Below, piece after piece: positions 28,877 to 37,426 of a DNA stretch of 64,000 nt. The notes beneath the pieces were generated by a model that saw only the letters and a program-made list of their open reading frames with translations, ran no database searches and was not told the origin of the DNA. The stretch is from Lachnospiraceae bacterium (GTDB lineage Bacteria > Bacillota > Clostridia > Lachnospirales > Lachnospiraceae), in the NCBI GenBank assembly GCA_014804795.1, contig JAAUZC010000023.1, positions 208,455 through 272,454 of the forward strand, in the 5' to 3' direction. The stretch's first letter is position 1. Every line of letters begins with the position of its first letter. The position numbers and the translations under genes are program-made.

Positions 28877-31288
28877 CTATGTCCGGTCTTTTATATAACA
28901 ATCCAATTCTTTCCCATAAGCATACCAGTCGGAAGGAATTTCTTTTAAGCTTGTGATATCGCTTCCGGTCTTTCCATGAAGCGCTGCCGCCTTTTCCGCA
29001 ATTCTATCAATCTCTCTGGGCGTAAAATAAGTAAAAGCCATGCGCAGTTCCGGTAAAAGTTCCATAAATTCGGCGCTTTCAGCCTGTTGTAAAAAAATAT
29101 CCAACATACTGAGAATCTGTTCGCCGATAAAAATAAGATCCCTCGCGGAAAAAAACAGCCCGCGGAAGAAAAGAGCAGTTTTTTTCATCTGCACTTTTGT
29201 ACCCCGAAAATAACCAAGGCAGGCTTTTTCAATCAGGGAGGCATCCTCCTTACCGCCGCCGTAGAGTATTCCGTGAATGCAGCCGTCCAGTCCGGCCTGT
29301 ATCTGAGGATCTTTCTGCATCTGCATGAGTATCCTGAAAAATTCTTCCTGTGTATCGCCTTTTGTCAGCTGATATAGCAGTTTTATGGCATTCATACATT
29401 TATTTAAGTCCTCTTCTTTGACTGTCACCATGGAAGGCAGCAGAGAGATCAGCTTTCTGATCGTCAGCTGCAAAAGCAGTTCAAAATCCAGTTCAGATTG
29501 ATAAAGAGGCCCAAGTTCCCGCATCATTTTCAGATAGGAAAGCGCGTCTGCAAGAGAATAAAAATCGGTGTCTTTTTGAATCAGCATCTGCGCCTGATCA
29601 TAGACAGTCTGAAGCTTATTTTTTAATCCCATCTCAAAAACTTTTGTGAGAAGGAGGGCGCAGGCACCGGCACCGATTTCCTTTTTCAGTTCTTCTTTTA
29701 CAAGACTGTCCGCCGCCTCCTCTATGGTCGCGCCGTAAACGGAGACATCGATCAGGGCGGCATTTACCTGGGCGCTCCACTTATATCTCCAGATTTCCCG
29801 AATCAGATTCCGATCTTTCTGCCGCTGTAAATTCGGACCTTTCAGCCTTCTTGCATAAGAAGTATTCAAAAAGAGCATACGATGAAAAAAGCAGCTCTTT
29901 TCCCGTTGTTTATCGGAAGAAAACGGAGACAGGGTAACTTCTGTTTCCAGTGTAGATCCTGTCTTCAGAGAAAAAAGTTTACACTGGGCCTCAAAATCCT
30001 GAACAATCGGGGGGATGGCAGCCTGCCCGCAAAGTTTTCCTATTGCACTGCCGGTCATGTTCTTTTTGAGTATCAGCATCGGCGTATCTGTGGCAATGGT
30101 ATATTCGCCCTTTACATAGGAGGATAAAACCGCGTCAAAAAGCTCATAGGCACCGGGTTCACTTTTTCCTCGAAGAAAGGAGAGTCCGTCCGCCATCCGG
30201 ACTGCGCATATCTCGTCATAAGTAGATATATTTCCCTCTTTTTTGCGGGTTTCTTTTCCGCAGGCCACGAGAAAATCAAGAACAGTCTGCTTGTAGCAGT
30301 CCTCCGGGGATTCAAAAAGTTTTTCCCATATCTGTTCGTAAAAAGCAGGATAGGGCATACCGCTGGCGTAGCCGTTTAAGGCATCTGCGGCTTCCATCGA
30401 ATAGGGCATCAGATAAACGTTCTGCTGCTGTTTTTTTGCCTTTTGCCGCCCTTTTTTCTTTACAGAAGAGACAAATTCATCATCCTGCAGAAGCGCAGAC
30501 AGGGATGGTGTATGAAAACCGCCTGTCACTACCAGGATACGCAGAGGAATTTCCGGCTCTTTTGCCAAAAAAGCTTCTTCCGGGATATAACTGTCTCCCG
30601 GCGCAGGAATTCCGCAGATGACCCGCAGAATAGTTTCCGCCATGTGCATTTCCCTTGCAAGGGAGCCGTCTTCCCGAATCACTTCTTCCGGCGTATTTTC
30701 CCGTGCCTGCGTGCAATAAAGCAGCAGATCGGAAAACCAGTCTTTGCTTTCTCTGGAAAGTCCCTCTATTTCAAAATACTTTTCCCAGAATTCGTCAAAG
30801 CTTCGCAGATTTGCTTTTTCACAGAGCTTTTTTATGTAAGTGTTTCGGGAAAGCAGGTAGTCGTCATTATAATTGTTCTTTTCTTCTTTTTTGCGAAGAC
30901 CCTGCCCCTTTTCTGAGGCTGCAAGAATGTCCGCATAGGATAAATCCATAAAGGCAGCAGGAATCCCAAGCGCATTTGCGGTTCGCAGCGCGACGAGTTC
31001 CGGTGAATAGTCCAAAAAAGGATAGTAGCACTTGTAGTGTTCTTTTTCTTCTGAGATCTGTCCCGCCTTGTCATAGTAGGAATAATAAATAGCAAAGGGG
31101 GCAGCAGTGTCCGGATGCACCATAACAGGAATGAGCTCGTTCGCATTTTCCGGGCCTTCTATTAAAATAACGGAAGGCGCGTAGTCTTCAATTACTTTTT
31201 TGACATGAAAGGAACAGGCGGGGCTATGATGTCTTACAGGAAGCAACACTATTTCAGCCATTTCCTCGCTTCGTAATATTTTTTCCAT
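28877..31288 (-). CDS. DUF5682 family protein (YehM-like)
   Basis: 803 residues. It opens with the DUF5682 signature VLLPVRHHSPACSFHV, then VILIEGPENANELI, with a conserved histidine pair, acidic residues and RILVVTGGFHTPSLS around residue 250, a layout reminiscent of a metal-dependent hydrolase core. The C-terminal half is helical. It overlaps the MoxR gene end by 40 bases; GGAAGG lies six bases before the first ATG, while an ATG nine codons further in is also possible. The family always travels with MoxR and VWA genes; its biochemical role is unknown. Confidence 0.85.
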   Translation of the reverse strand: MEKILRSEEMAEIVLLPVRHHSPACSFHVKKVIEDYAPSVILIEGPENANELIPVMVHPDTAAPFAIYYSYYDKAGQISEEKEHYKCYYPFLDYSPELVALRTANALGIPAAFMDLSYADILAASEKGQGLRKKEEKNNYNDDYLLSRNTYIKKLCEKANLRSFDEFWEKYFEIEGLSRESKDWFSDLLLYCTQARENTPEEVIREDGSLAREMHMAETILRVICGIPAPGDSYIPEEAFLAKEPEIPLRILVVTGGFHTPSLSALLQDDEFVSSVKKKGRQKAKKQQQNVYLMPYSMEAADALNGYASGMPYPAFYEQIWEKLFESPEDCYKQTVLDFLVACGKETRKKEGNISTYDEICAVRMADGLSFLRGKSEPGAYELFDAVLSSYVKGEYTIATDTPMLILKKNMTGSAIGKLCGQAAIPPIVQDFEAQCKLFSLKTGSTLETEVTLSPFSSDKQREKSCFFHRMLFLNTSYARRLKGPNLQRQKDRNLIREIWRYKWSAQVNAALIDVSVYGATIEEAADSLVKEELKKEIGAGACALLLTKVFEMGLKNKLQTVYDQAQMLIQKDTDFYSLADALSYLKMMRELGPLYQSELDFELLLQLTIRKLISLLPSMVTVKEEDLNKCMNAIKLLYQLTKGDTQEEFFRILMQMQKDPQIQAGLDGCIHGILYGGGKEDASLIEKACLGYFRGTKVQMKKTALFFRGLFFSARDLIFIGEQILSMLDIFLQQAESAEFMELLPELRMAFTYFTPREIDRIAEKAAALHGKTGSDITSLKEIPSDWYAYGKELDCYIKDRT

Positions 31289-32358
31289 AATCCACCTTCC
31301 TTGCTGCTCTTATCTTTTATAACAGTAGAGAAATATTCTTTTACTTTACTCAGATCATCTTTATTTTCTTTGGAGATTGCTCCCACAAGATTCTGCACGA
31401 GACAGTCCACATCAAAGGAGCGGTCTCCGTAATAGTAGCCGGAGATCATGGTCTGGTAATAAACCGATACGGCCTCCGCAGTACTCATAACAGCGGAAGG
31501 CTTGTCGATTCTGTGTCCGTAGGAAGAGATGCCCTCCCGCAGTTCATGATATGTGGAAGCAAGAAGTTCAGCCGCCTTTTCGTCCGGTGTCATATCAATG
31601 CCGTTTTCGGCGGCAAGCTCACTGACTTCGTTTAAAATGATCTGTTTTTCCAAAGAAACTTCCCGCACCGGCATGACCGTTTCAAAATTAAAACGCCGTT
31701 TCAGTGCACTGCTCATCTCGTTTACGCCCTTGTCTCTGGTATTTGCCGTGCCGATCACGTTAAAACCGGGTTTTGCGAATAAAAAGCCGTCATCTCCGAG
31801 CTCCGGAACATTTAAAACCTTATCGCTCAAAACACTGATCAGAGAGTCCTGAATTTCAGCGGGCGTTCTTGTAATTTCTTCAAAACGGGTCAAAATGCCG
31901 CGCTCCATTCCCACATAGAGAGGCGCCGGAACAAGCGCTTCCCTGTTTGGGCCTTTGGCAAGTAACAGAGCATAGTTCCAGGAATATTTGATCATATCCT
32001 CGGTAGTGCCGGCTGTTCCCTGGATCGTATTTGTGCTGACGCCGCTGATGGCGGCGGAAAGAAGTTCCGAAAGCATAGTCTTGGCAGTGCCCGGTTCGCC
32101 GACTAACATCAATCCTCTGTTTCCGGCAAGAGTGATAATGCAGCGTTCCACAAGGGCATCGTTTCCAAAATATTTTTTGCGGACGGAAATCGTTTCGCCC
32201 TGATATGTAACAGGTTCCCTGCTTCCTAAAATAAAGGTGCGTACGGCCTGCGGCGAAAGCCGCCAGTTTCCCGGTTTTCTTGCTGTATCGGCAGCTTCCA
32301 GAGCGGCCAGCTCTTTCTGATAACGTATCTCTACGGGTGGTTTAATACTTTCCTTCAT
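31249..32358 (-). CDS. MoxR-type AAA+ ATPase (YehL-like)
   Basis: 369 residues. Walker A GEPGTAKT near residue 95, the Walker B-like segment with RFEEITRTP near residue 165, and the sensor asparagine in VIGTANTRD near residue 207. The MoxR branch acts with VWA proteins to remodel or activate target complexes, often for metal insertion. It is the first gene of the operon, with its own promoter on the minus strand. Order here is MoxR, DUF5682, VWA, SWIM, small protein, DUF4132. Confidence 0.9.
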   Translation of the reverse strand: MKESIKPPVEIRYQKELAALEAADTARKPGNWRLSPQAVRTFILGSREPVTYQGETISVRKKYFGNDALVERCIITLAGNRGLMLVGEPGTAKTMLSELLSAAISGVSTNTIQGTAGTTEDMIKYSWNYALLLAKGPNREALVPAPLYVGMERGILTRFEEITRTPAEIQDSLISVLSDKVLNVPELGDDGFLFAKPGFNVIGTANTRDKGVNEMSSALKRRFNFETVMPVREVSLEKQIILNEVSELAAENGIDMTPDEKAAELLASTYHELREGISSYGHRIDKPSAVMSTAEAVSVYYQTMISGYYYGDRSFDVDCLVQNLVGAISKENKDDLSKVKEYFSTVIKDKSSKEGGLWKKYYEARKWLK

Positions 32359-32440
32359 AGAATGTCTGTTTCCTTTCTCTGTATATTTTGCAGAGTCCGC
32401 CGGGATTCTGCCTTTTATGCAAAACAGTTCTTACATACTA

Positions 32441-32469
32441 AGTATACACAGAAACCGGAAAGATTTGAA
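32441..32469 (-). promoter_or_regulatory. Promoter of the MoxR-VWA operon
   Basis: Minus strand TTCAAA (32464-32469) and TATACT (32441-32446) with a 17-base spacer, four and five matches to consensus. Start near 32434, about 75 bases before the ATPase gene. Confidence 0.55.
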
Positions 32470-32486
32470 TACCATAAAAAGAATAT

Positions 32487-32515
32487 TTGACAGGAAAGTG
32501 TAGAGATTGTATGAT
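32487..32515 (+). promoter_or_regulatory. Promoter upstream of deoD
   Basis: TTGACA (32487-32492), 17-base spacer, TATGAT (32510-32515). It would give a leader of about 250 bases before deoD, diverging from the operon promoter on the other strand. Confidence 0.7.
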
Positions 32516-32615
32516 AAAAATATTCTATTTTAAATAGTGCAAAAAAAAATATAATATGTTTACTAAGGGGATTGGGGGACATGCTGATTGTGGCAATTCT
32601 GAATTTTACACATAA

Positions 32616-32656
32616 GAAATAGCCGTCCTGACTTTGGTAGAGTTGACGGCTGTTTC
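32616..32656 (+). other. Inverted repeat in the deoD leader
   Basis: GAAAT-AGCCGTC pairs with GACGGCT-GTTTC, a 12-bp stem with one wobble over a 17-base loop. No T-run, so it is not a classical terminator. Confidence 0.5.
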
Positions 32657-32671
32657 TTAGCTTAATATAAC

Positions 32672-32704
32672 GCCGGGTCGGGTGAAGCGAACTCACCTTC
32701 CGGC
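32672..32704 (+). other. Second hairpin in the deoD leader
   Basis: An outer GCCGG/CCGGC and an inner GGTGA/TCACC stem are stacked. It is about 65 bases before the deoD Shine-Dalgarno, which is a strong AGAGGAGG. Confidence 0.5.
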
Positions 32705-32775
32705 TCCCTTGATAAATATATTATATGCTATAAATCATAATATATCAAGTATAATTTTAAAGAGGAGGAAAAACA

Positions 32776-33492
32776 ATGGGACAAACTAACACACCGACAC
32801 CGCACAACGAAGCGAAATACGGAGATATCGCAAAGACGGTTCTGATGCCGGGCGATCCGCTCAGAGCGAAATTTATTGCGGAAACCTGGCTGGAGAATCC
32901 GGTCTGCTTTAATCAGGTAAGAAATATGCTTGGATATACCGGAACTTACAAAGGGAAAGAAGTTTCCGTGATGGGAAGCGGCATGGGAATACCTTCCATA
33001 GCGCTTTATTCGTATGAATTGTATCATTTTTACGGGGTAGAAAGTATTATAAGGATCGGAAGCGCGGGAGCTCTGCAGGAAGGCATGAAATTAAAAGATC
33101 TGGTGGTCGCTATGGGCGCGTCTACAGATTCTTCCTATGCGGGGCAGTTAAATGTGCCGGGGAATTTTGCGCCGATCGCCGATTATGATTTGCTGGAAAA
33201 GGCCGTTCTCACAGCAAGGGAAAAAAATATCAGTGTAAAAGTAGGAAACGTACTTTCGGCGGATGCGTTTTATAACTTTGATTCGACACGCACAAAGAGA
33301 TGGGCGGATGCAGGCATTCTTGCCGTGGAGATGGAATCGGCAGCGCTCTATGTCAATGCGGCACAGGCAAAGAAGAAAGCGTTGAGCCTTTTAAGTATTT
33401 CCGATCATATTTTCACAGGTGAGGAGCTGGATGCGGAAGAGAGACGCGTCGCTTTCAGGGATATGATAGAAGTAGCGTTGGAACTGGCGTAA
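32776..33492 (+). CDS. deoD: Purine nucleoside phosphorylase, DeoD type
   Basis: 238 residues, the hexameric trimer-of-dimers length. It has the phosphate-binding segment LMPGDPLRAKFIAE near residue 24, RIGSAGAL near residue 88, the base-binding EMESAALY near residue 180 and the catalytic aspartate in SISDHIFTGEE near residue 203. It cleaves purine (deoxy)nucleosides with phosphate to give the base and ribose 1-phosphate. Single gene with its own promoter and a long structured leader. Confidence 0.95.
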   Translation: MGQTNTPTPHNEAKYGDIAKTVLMPGDPLRAKFIAETWLENPVCFNQVRNMLGYTGTYKGKEVSVMGSGMGIPSIALYSYELYHFYGVESIIRIGSAGALQEGMKLKDLVVAMGASTDSSYAGQLNVPGNFAPIADYDLLEKAVLTAREKNISVKVGNVLSADAFYNFDSTRTKRWADAGILAVEMESAALYVNAAQAKKKALSLLSISDHIFTGEELDAEERRVAFRDMIEVALELA

Positions 33493-33560
33493 TGCTGAAA
33501 AATTTTACATAAATTATCCAAAAACCGGCAGGATATCCGGAGAGTACGAAAATAGATAAA

Positions 33561-33653
33561 AATCTTGATTTGTGTAGAAATCCTGGATATAAAAATCTTG
33601 ATTTATGTAAAAATCAGGGTATAAAAAATCTTGATTTGTGTTATACTGAATGA
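33561..33653 (+). repeat. Three 33-bp direct repeats over an extended -10 promoter
   Basis: The core AATCTTGATTT occurs at 33561, 33594 and 33627, exactly 33 bases apart (three helical turns), each followed by TGTGTA or TATGTA. The third copy runs into TGTTATACT, an extended -10 element (33639-33647) without a matching -35. The repeats may be activator sites for the gene at 33682. Confidence 0.6.
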
Positions 33654-33681
33654 AAAGAGGCAGAAATCAGGAGGAAGTTTG

Positions 33682-35034
33682 ATGCGGAGAAAGATATATG
33701 ATACTTTATTGGCATGGAAAAAAAGAAATAAAGGAAAAAGCGCCCTTTTAATACAGGGTGCCCGCCGTGTCGGTAAAAGTTATATTGTTGAGGAATTTGC
33801 GAAGGCAGAATATAAATCATATATTCTTATTGATTTTAACAAGGCAGATCAGCAGGTTAAAGATATATTTCTCCATGATCTTGATAATATGAAATCATTT
33901 TTTCTGAAATTGACTGCCTTATATGGAACAAAGCTTTATGACAGAGAATCTTTGATTATTTTTGATGAGGTTCAGTTATTTCCCAGAGCAAGAAGTGCAA
34001 TTAAATATCTGGCGGCAGATGGGCGGTATGATTATATCGAAACAGGTTCTCTTATTTCTATCAGGGAAAACGTAAAAGATATTTTAATTCCATCAGAAGA
34101 AGATCATATCAATATGTTTCCGATGGATTTTGAGGAATTTCTTTGGGCAACTGAGAACGAAACAATGATAGATCTGATTCATAGCTGTTATGAAAACAGG
34201 CAAGCCCTTGGCCAGGCATTGCACAGAAAAGCAATGGATTTATTTCGTCAGTATCTGGTGGTTGGAGGGATGCCGCAGGCAGTCCAGGCATTCGTGGAAA
34301 ACTCGGATTTTGAAGAGGTTGATTACGTAAAACGGCGTATTTTAAATCTTTACAGAGATGATATTCGAAAGCATGCCAAAGGCTATGAAATGAAAGTGGA
34401 GGGGATTTATGATGAACTTCCATCTCAGTTAAAAAATCAGAACAGACATTTTAAATTATCTTCTTTAAAGGAAGGAGCCCGTTTTGACGAATACAGGGAT
34501 GCAATGTTCTGGCTCTCGGATGCCATGATCATTAACAATTGTTATAATTCTACGGAACCGAATATTGGTCTTAATTTAAATCGGGAGCGGACACTTTTAA
34601 AATGTTATATGGGTGATACGGGATTACTCATAAGCCATTCTTTTGATGAGAAGGGAATTGTCAGTGAAGAAATATATAGAAAACTTCTGTTAGATAAACT
34701 GGAAATAAATATGGGGATGATCATGGAAAATATGGTAGCTCAGATGCTTGTGGCAAGCGGACATAAACTGTATTTTTATTCCAATTCATCCAGAGAAGAT
34801 GCAAAATCCCGTATGGAAATAGATTTTCTGATAGCAAAAGATAAGATCAGCAACCGCCATAATATTTTACCGATAGAGGTAAAATCCGGAAAAAATTACA
34901 CATTGAGCTCACTCAGAAAATTTAGAGAAAAATATGCAAGGCAGGTACATGTTCCATATGTTTTGCATACGGGTGATTTTAAGGAGGAAGATGGAATCAT
35001 TTATCTGCCATTATATATGACAGGAATGTTATGA
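33682..35034 (+). CDS. ATPase with DUF4143 domain
   Basis: 450 residues. N-terminal P-loop ATPase with Walker A GARRVGKSY near residue 28, Walker B LIIFDEVQLF near residue 93 and a sensor segment GSLISIRENV; the C-terminal part is the DUF4143 nuclease-like domain, whose core IDFLIAKD and PIEVKSGKNYTL carries the D-E-K pattern of restriction-like nucleases. The family is common in anaerobes in tens of copies, of unknown function, perhaps linked to stress or mobile elements. The ATG at 33682 has AGGAGG upstream. It is a single gene between deoD and the two-component system. Confidence 0.88.
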   Translation: MRRKIYDTLLAWKKRNKGKSALLIQGARRVGKSYIVEEFAKAEYKSYILIDFNKADQQVKDIFLHDLDNMKSFFLKLTALYGTKLYDRESLIIFDEVQLFPRARSAIKYLAADGRYDYIETGSLISIRENVKDILIPSEEDHINMFPMDFEEFLWATENETMIDLIHSCYENRQALGQALHRKAMDLFRQYLVVGGMPQAVQAFVENSDFEEVDYVKRRILNLYRDDIRKHAKGYEMKVEGIYDELPSQLKNQNRHFKLSSLKEGARFDEYRDAMFWLSDAMIINNCYNSTEPNIGLNLNRERTLLKCYMGDTGLLISHSFDEKGIVSEEIYRKLLLDKLEINMGMIMENMVAQMLVASGHKLYFYSNSSREDAKSRMEIDFLIAKDKISNRHNILPIEVKSGKNYTLSSLRKFREKYARQVHVPYVLHTGDFKEEDGIIYLPLYMTGML

Positions 35035-35060
35035 AAGGTTCTGTTTGTATAGTAGCACAG

Positions 35061-36317
35061 CTATTTTATTTGCGGTTCCTGCAGATATAGAAACAATTCA
35101 AACACACCGTCACTGGCGTTTATTTCAAGACTGCCCTGATAGTGCTGCACAATGGTTTCTATGCTGCGGAGGCCGTAGCCGTGGTGTTTTTTGTCGGATT
35201 TTGTACTGGAGGGGAAGTTTTCGGAAGGCTTCCCTTCTTTTATTTTGGAAGAAATCGTTTCGGAATTTTGAGTCGGGTTTTTTATAGACAGCGCTAAAAT
35301 GCCTTTTTGGTGGCGGGCAGTCAGCTCAATAAAACGCTGTTCTTTTGGAAATTTAAGACAGCTTTCTATGGCGTTGTCGAGCGCGTTGGCAAACATGACG
35401 CAGATGTCAGATTTTTCAAAGGGCAGTTCTTCGGGGATATCCAGTTTCAGCGTTAAGGAAATACCGCTTTCCTGTATAATGGGGTCTTTTATTGACAGTA
35501 CAGCATTTACGGTCATGTCTCCGCAATAGTCTGTCCGTTGTGTAAAACCGGGACTTTCCAAAAGTTGGGAAATATAACCGTCTTTTTCCTGTTCAGGAAG
35601 AAGAGAAAGCGTATGCAGATGGTTGGACAGGTCATGTTTTAAGCGTCTGATCTCAAAATGCTGTCTCTTCAAAGACTCATAATAGTTTTGATTCATTTCG
35701 GCATAAAGATTCTGCTGCTCCAGTTTTTGCTGCTTTGATAAAACAGCGATCGCCCATAAAAGAGCCATAAAAGAAAACAGCGCAAGAAGCAGCAATACAG
35801 TATATAATGGCAGCAGCGACTTAGGAATCCACTCCTGCGGGGGAATGAGTACGATACTGAGGACGATTCCAAGAGGAGCAAGCGTTAAAAAGGACATCAG
35901 ATGCCACAGAGAGTTTCCCAGTTCCGTTTCTGTATCAGGCCCCCAAAAGCGTATAATGATATAAAGAAAAACAGAAAAAAGCAGGCGGAGAACAGCTGAC
36001 AGATAAAATTGATAATCAAGAAATATATTGTCAAGTAAAGTATTAAATGCAAATATCGTACTGGTGAGCATAAGAGAAAGAGTAAGTTTTTTTGCAGGGC
36101 TTCCCTTGCAGGCATATTGAATACCGATAAGATAGATAAAAAAAGTCGGGGGAAGGTTACCCCAATCTCCGATATAAATGATCATGCCCACAAGCAGAAA
36201 ACTGATAAAAAGCAGCACAAGGCGGGCAAAAGGTGATTTTTTGACGGGCAGGAGCCTTTTTATTGTCAGATAGTGAAAAATGTAGGCGGGTGCTTCAATC
36301 AGGAGTACAAGAGGCAT
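35061..36317 (-). CDS. Sensor histidine kinase, GHKL/AgrC type
   Basis: 418 residues. N-terminal membrane part with about six helices (residues 5-195), no large outer domain. The phosphorylated histidine is in RRLKHDLSNHLHTL near residue 225. The HATPase part has the N box FANALDNAIESC, a serine/lysine-rich loop and HGYGLRSIETIV as the G2 box. This class senses peptides or membrane stress and signals to LytTR regulators. The partner LytTR regulator lies upstream, 56 bases away, and a BceAB-like transporter diverges beyond it. Confidence 0.9.
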   Translation of the reverse strand: MPLVLLIEAPAYIFHYLTIKRLLPVKKSPFARLVLLFISFLLVGMIIYIGDWGNLPPTFFIYLIGIQYACKGSPAKKLTLSLMLTSTIFAFNTLLDNIFLDYQFYLSAVLRLLFSVFLYIIIRFWGPDTETELGNSLWHLMSFLTLAPLGIVLSIVLIPPQEWIPKSLLPLYTVLLLLALFSFMALLWAIAVLSKQQKLEQQNLYAEMNQNYYESLKRQHFEIRRLKHDLSNHLHTLSLLPEQEKDGYISQLLESPGFTQRTDYCGDMTVNAVLSIKDPIIQESGISLTLKLDIPEELPFEKSDICVMFANALDNAIESCLKFPKEQRFIELTARHQKGILALSIKNPTQNSETISSKIKEGKPSENFPSSTKSDKKHHGYGLRSIETIVQHYQGSLEINASDGVFELFLYLQEPQIK

Positions 36318-36373
36318 TTTTTAAATCCTTTCAGGTTAAATGTGTAGAGGGCTGACTTTGGAAAGCGTTAAGT

Positions 36374-37096
36374 TTATAAAAATTCTGTGAGAAGCACTCT
36401 CGCTAATTTATCGGAGGCTTCTTTTTTGTAGGCGCGGCTGACGGGGAGCTTTTCGCAGGCGGGATTATCGATGGTCACATAATCATTTCCAAGAAATGTC
36501 ACTTTATCGCTGTTTACAAGATAGCGCTGATGGATGCGAATAAATTTTTTCTGTATCTGTTGTTCAATTTCATTCAATTTTCCATAAAAAGTATAAGTTT
36601 TCGAAACGGTGACCAGATTGATGTATCTTCTGTCGCTGTAAAAATATAAAATATCATCGAAGGGCAGGCGGTAGATGCCGTCGGTATTTTTCAGAACAAA
36701 AAATTTTTCTGTCTGGGGAGCAAGCAGATTTTTTGCCCGAAGGAGCACTTCTTTCAATTTTTCGGGCGAAGCGGGTTTTATCAGATAGTCTAATGCATCC
36801 ACCCTATAGCCGTCAAAAACATAGTCGGCATATCCGGTTACAAAAACGATCAAAAGGCTGTTGTTTACAGTCCTTATTTTTTTCGCCGCTTCCATACCGT
36901 TTTCCGTTCCCATTTCCACATCAAGAAAAAGCAGATCTATTTCGCCGGGGTGTGCCATAAGCCAGTTTGCACAGGTGCGGCCGTTTGAAAATTCATAGAC
37001 GATCTCATCTTCCGATTCATCCATCAGTTTTTCAAGTTGTATTCTAAGCGCATCACGCGCGCTTTCTTCATCGTCGCAAAGAGCTATTCGAAGCAT
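36374..37096 (-). CDS. LytTR family response regulator
   Basis: 240 residues. Receiver domain with the acidic pair in ALCDDEESARDAL at its start, the phospho-acceptor aspartate in LLFLDVEMGTENGM near residue 58 and the conserved lysine in DYLIKPASPEKL near residue 106. The C-terminal LytTR DNA-binding domain spans about residues 130-235 with KFIRIHQRYLVN. The ATG at 37096 directly precedes the receiver fold, with AGGAGAGG upstream; longer in-frame starts are unlikely. It transcribes leftwards with the kinase; candidate target repeats lie in the divergent promoter region. Confidence 0.93.
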   Translation of the reverse strand: MLRIALCDDEESARDALRIQLEKLMDESEDEIVYEFSNGRTCANWLMAHPGEIDLLFLDVEMGTENGMEAAKKIRTVNNSLLIVFVTGYADYVFDGYRVDALDYLIKPASPEKLKEVLLRAKNLLAPQTEKFFVLKNTDGIYRLPFDDILYFYSDRRYINLVTVSKTYTFYGKLNEIEQQIQKKFIRIHQRYLVNSDKVTFLGNDYVTIDNPACEKLPVSRAYKKEASDKLARVLLTEFL

Positions 37097-37179
37097 AGGG
37101 ATAAAACCTCTCCTGTTTATCATAATTATGTTCTTTCTTACTGTAGCATTTCCGGGAATTTCTCTCAAGATACGTCCTG

Positions 37180-37213
37180 CCAAATTTTACATGAGAAACA
37201 CCAAACTTTACAT
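37180..37213 (+). promoter_or_regulatory. Direct repeats, candidate LytTR binding site
   Basis: CCAAATTTTACAT (37180-37192) and CCAAACTTTACAT (37201-37213) are direct repeats 21 bases apart, the helical spacing used by LytTR regulators. A 14-bp perfect palindrome TTTGACCGGTCAAA lies just downstream near 37257-37270. Confidence 0.5.
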
Positions 37214-37426
37214 ATTTTGCAGCGGGACGCAGATTTTTGCAAAAATAATACCGAATTTGACCGGTCAAAATTTGATTGCCGAAAGTTGTGCTATGTTAAG
37301 ATGGTCAGCTGCATTTGCTTATGTATGTTATAGGCAAGTGAGGCTGCTATCAAGAAAAACAGCATAAGCCAAAATGAAAACATTTTTCAGCAAAAAAGAT
37401 ATTTGGCAGAAAAAAGGAGGATAAAA

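Noticed and set aside
32516..32775. Purine riboswitch before deoD
   Set aside because: The conserved purine aptamer loops and junction are not found; only generic hairpins.
33561..33653. CRISPR array or minisatellite
   Set aside because: Only three units; no spacer/repeat division; better explained as promoter sites.
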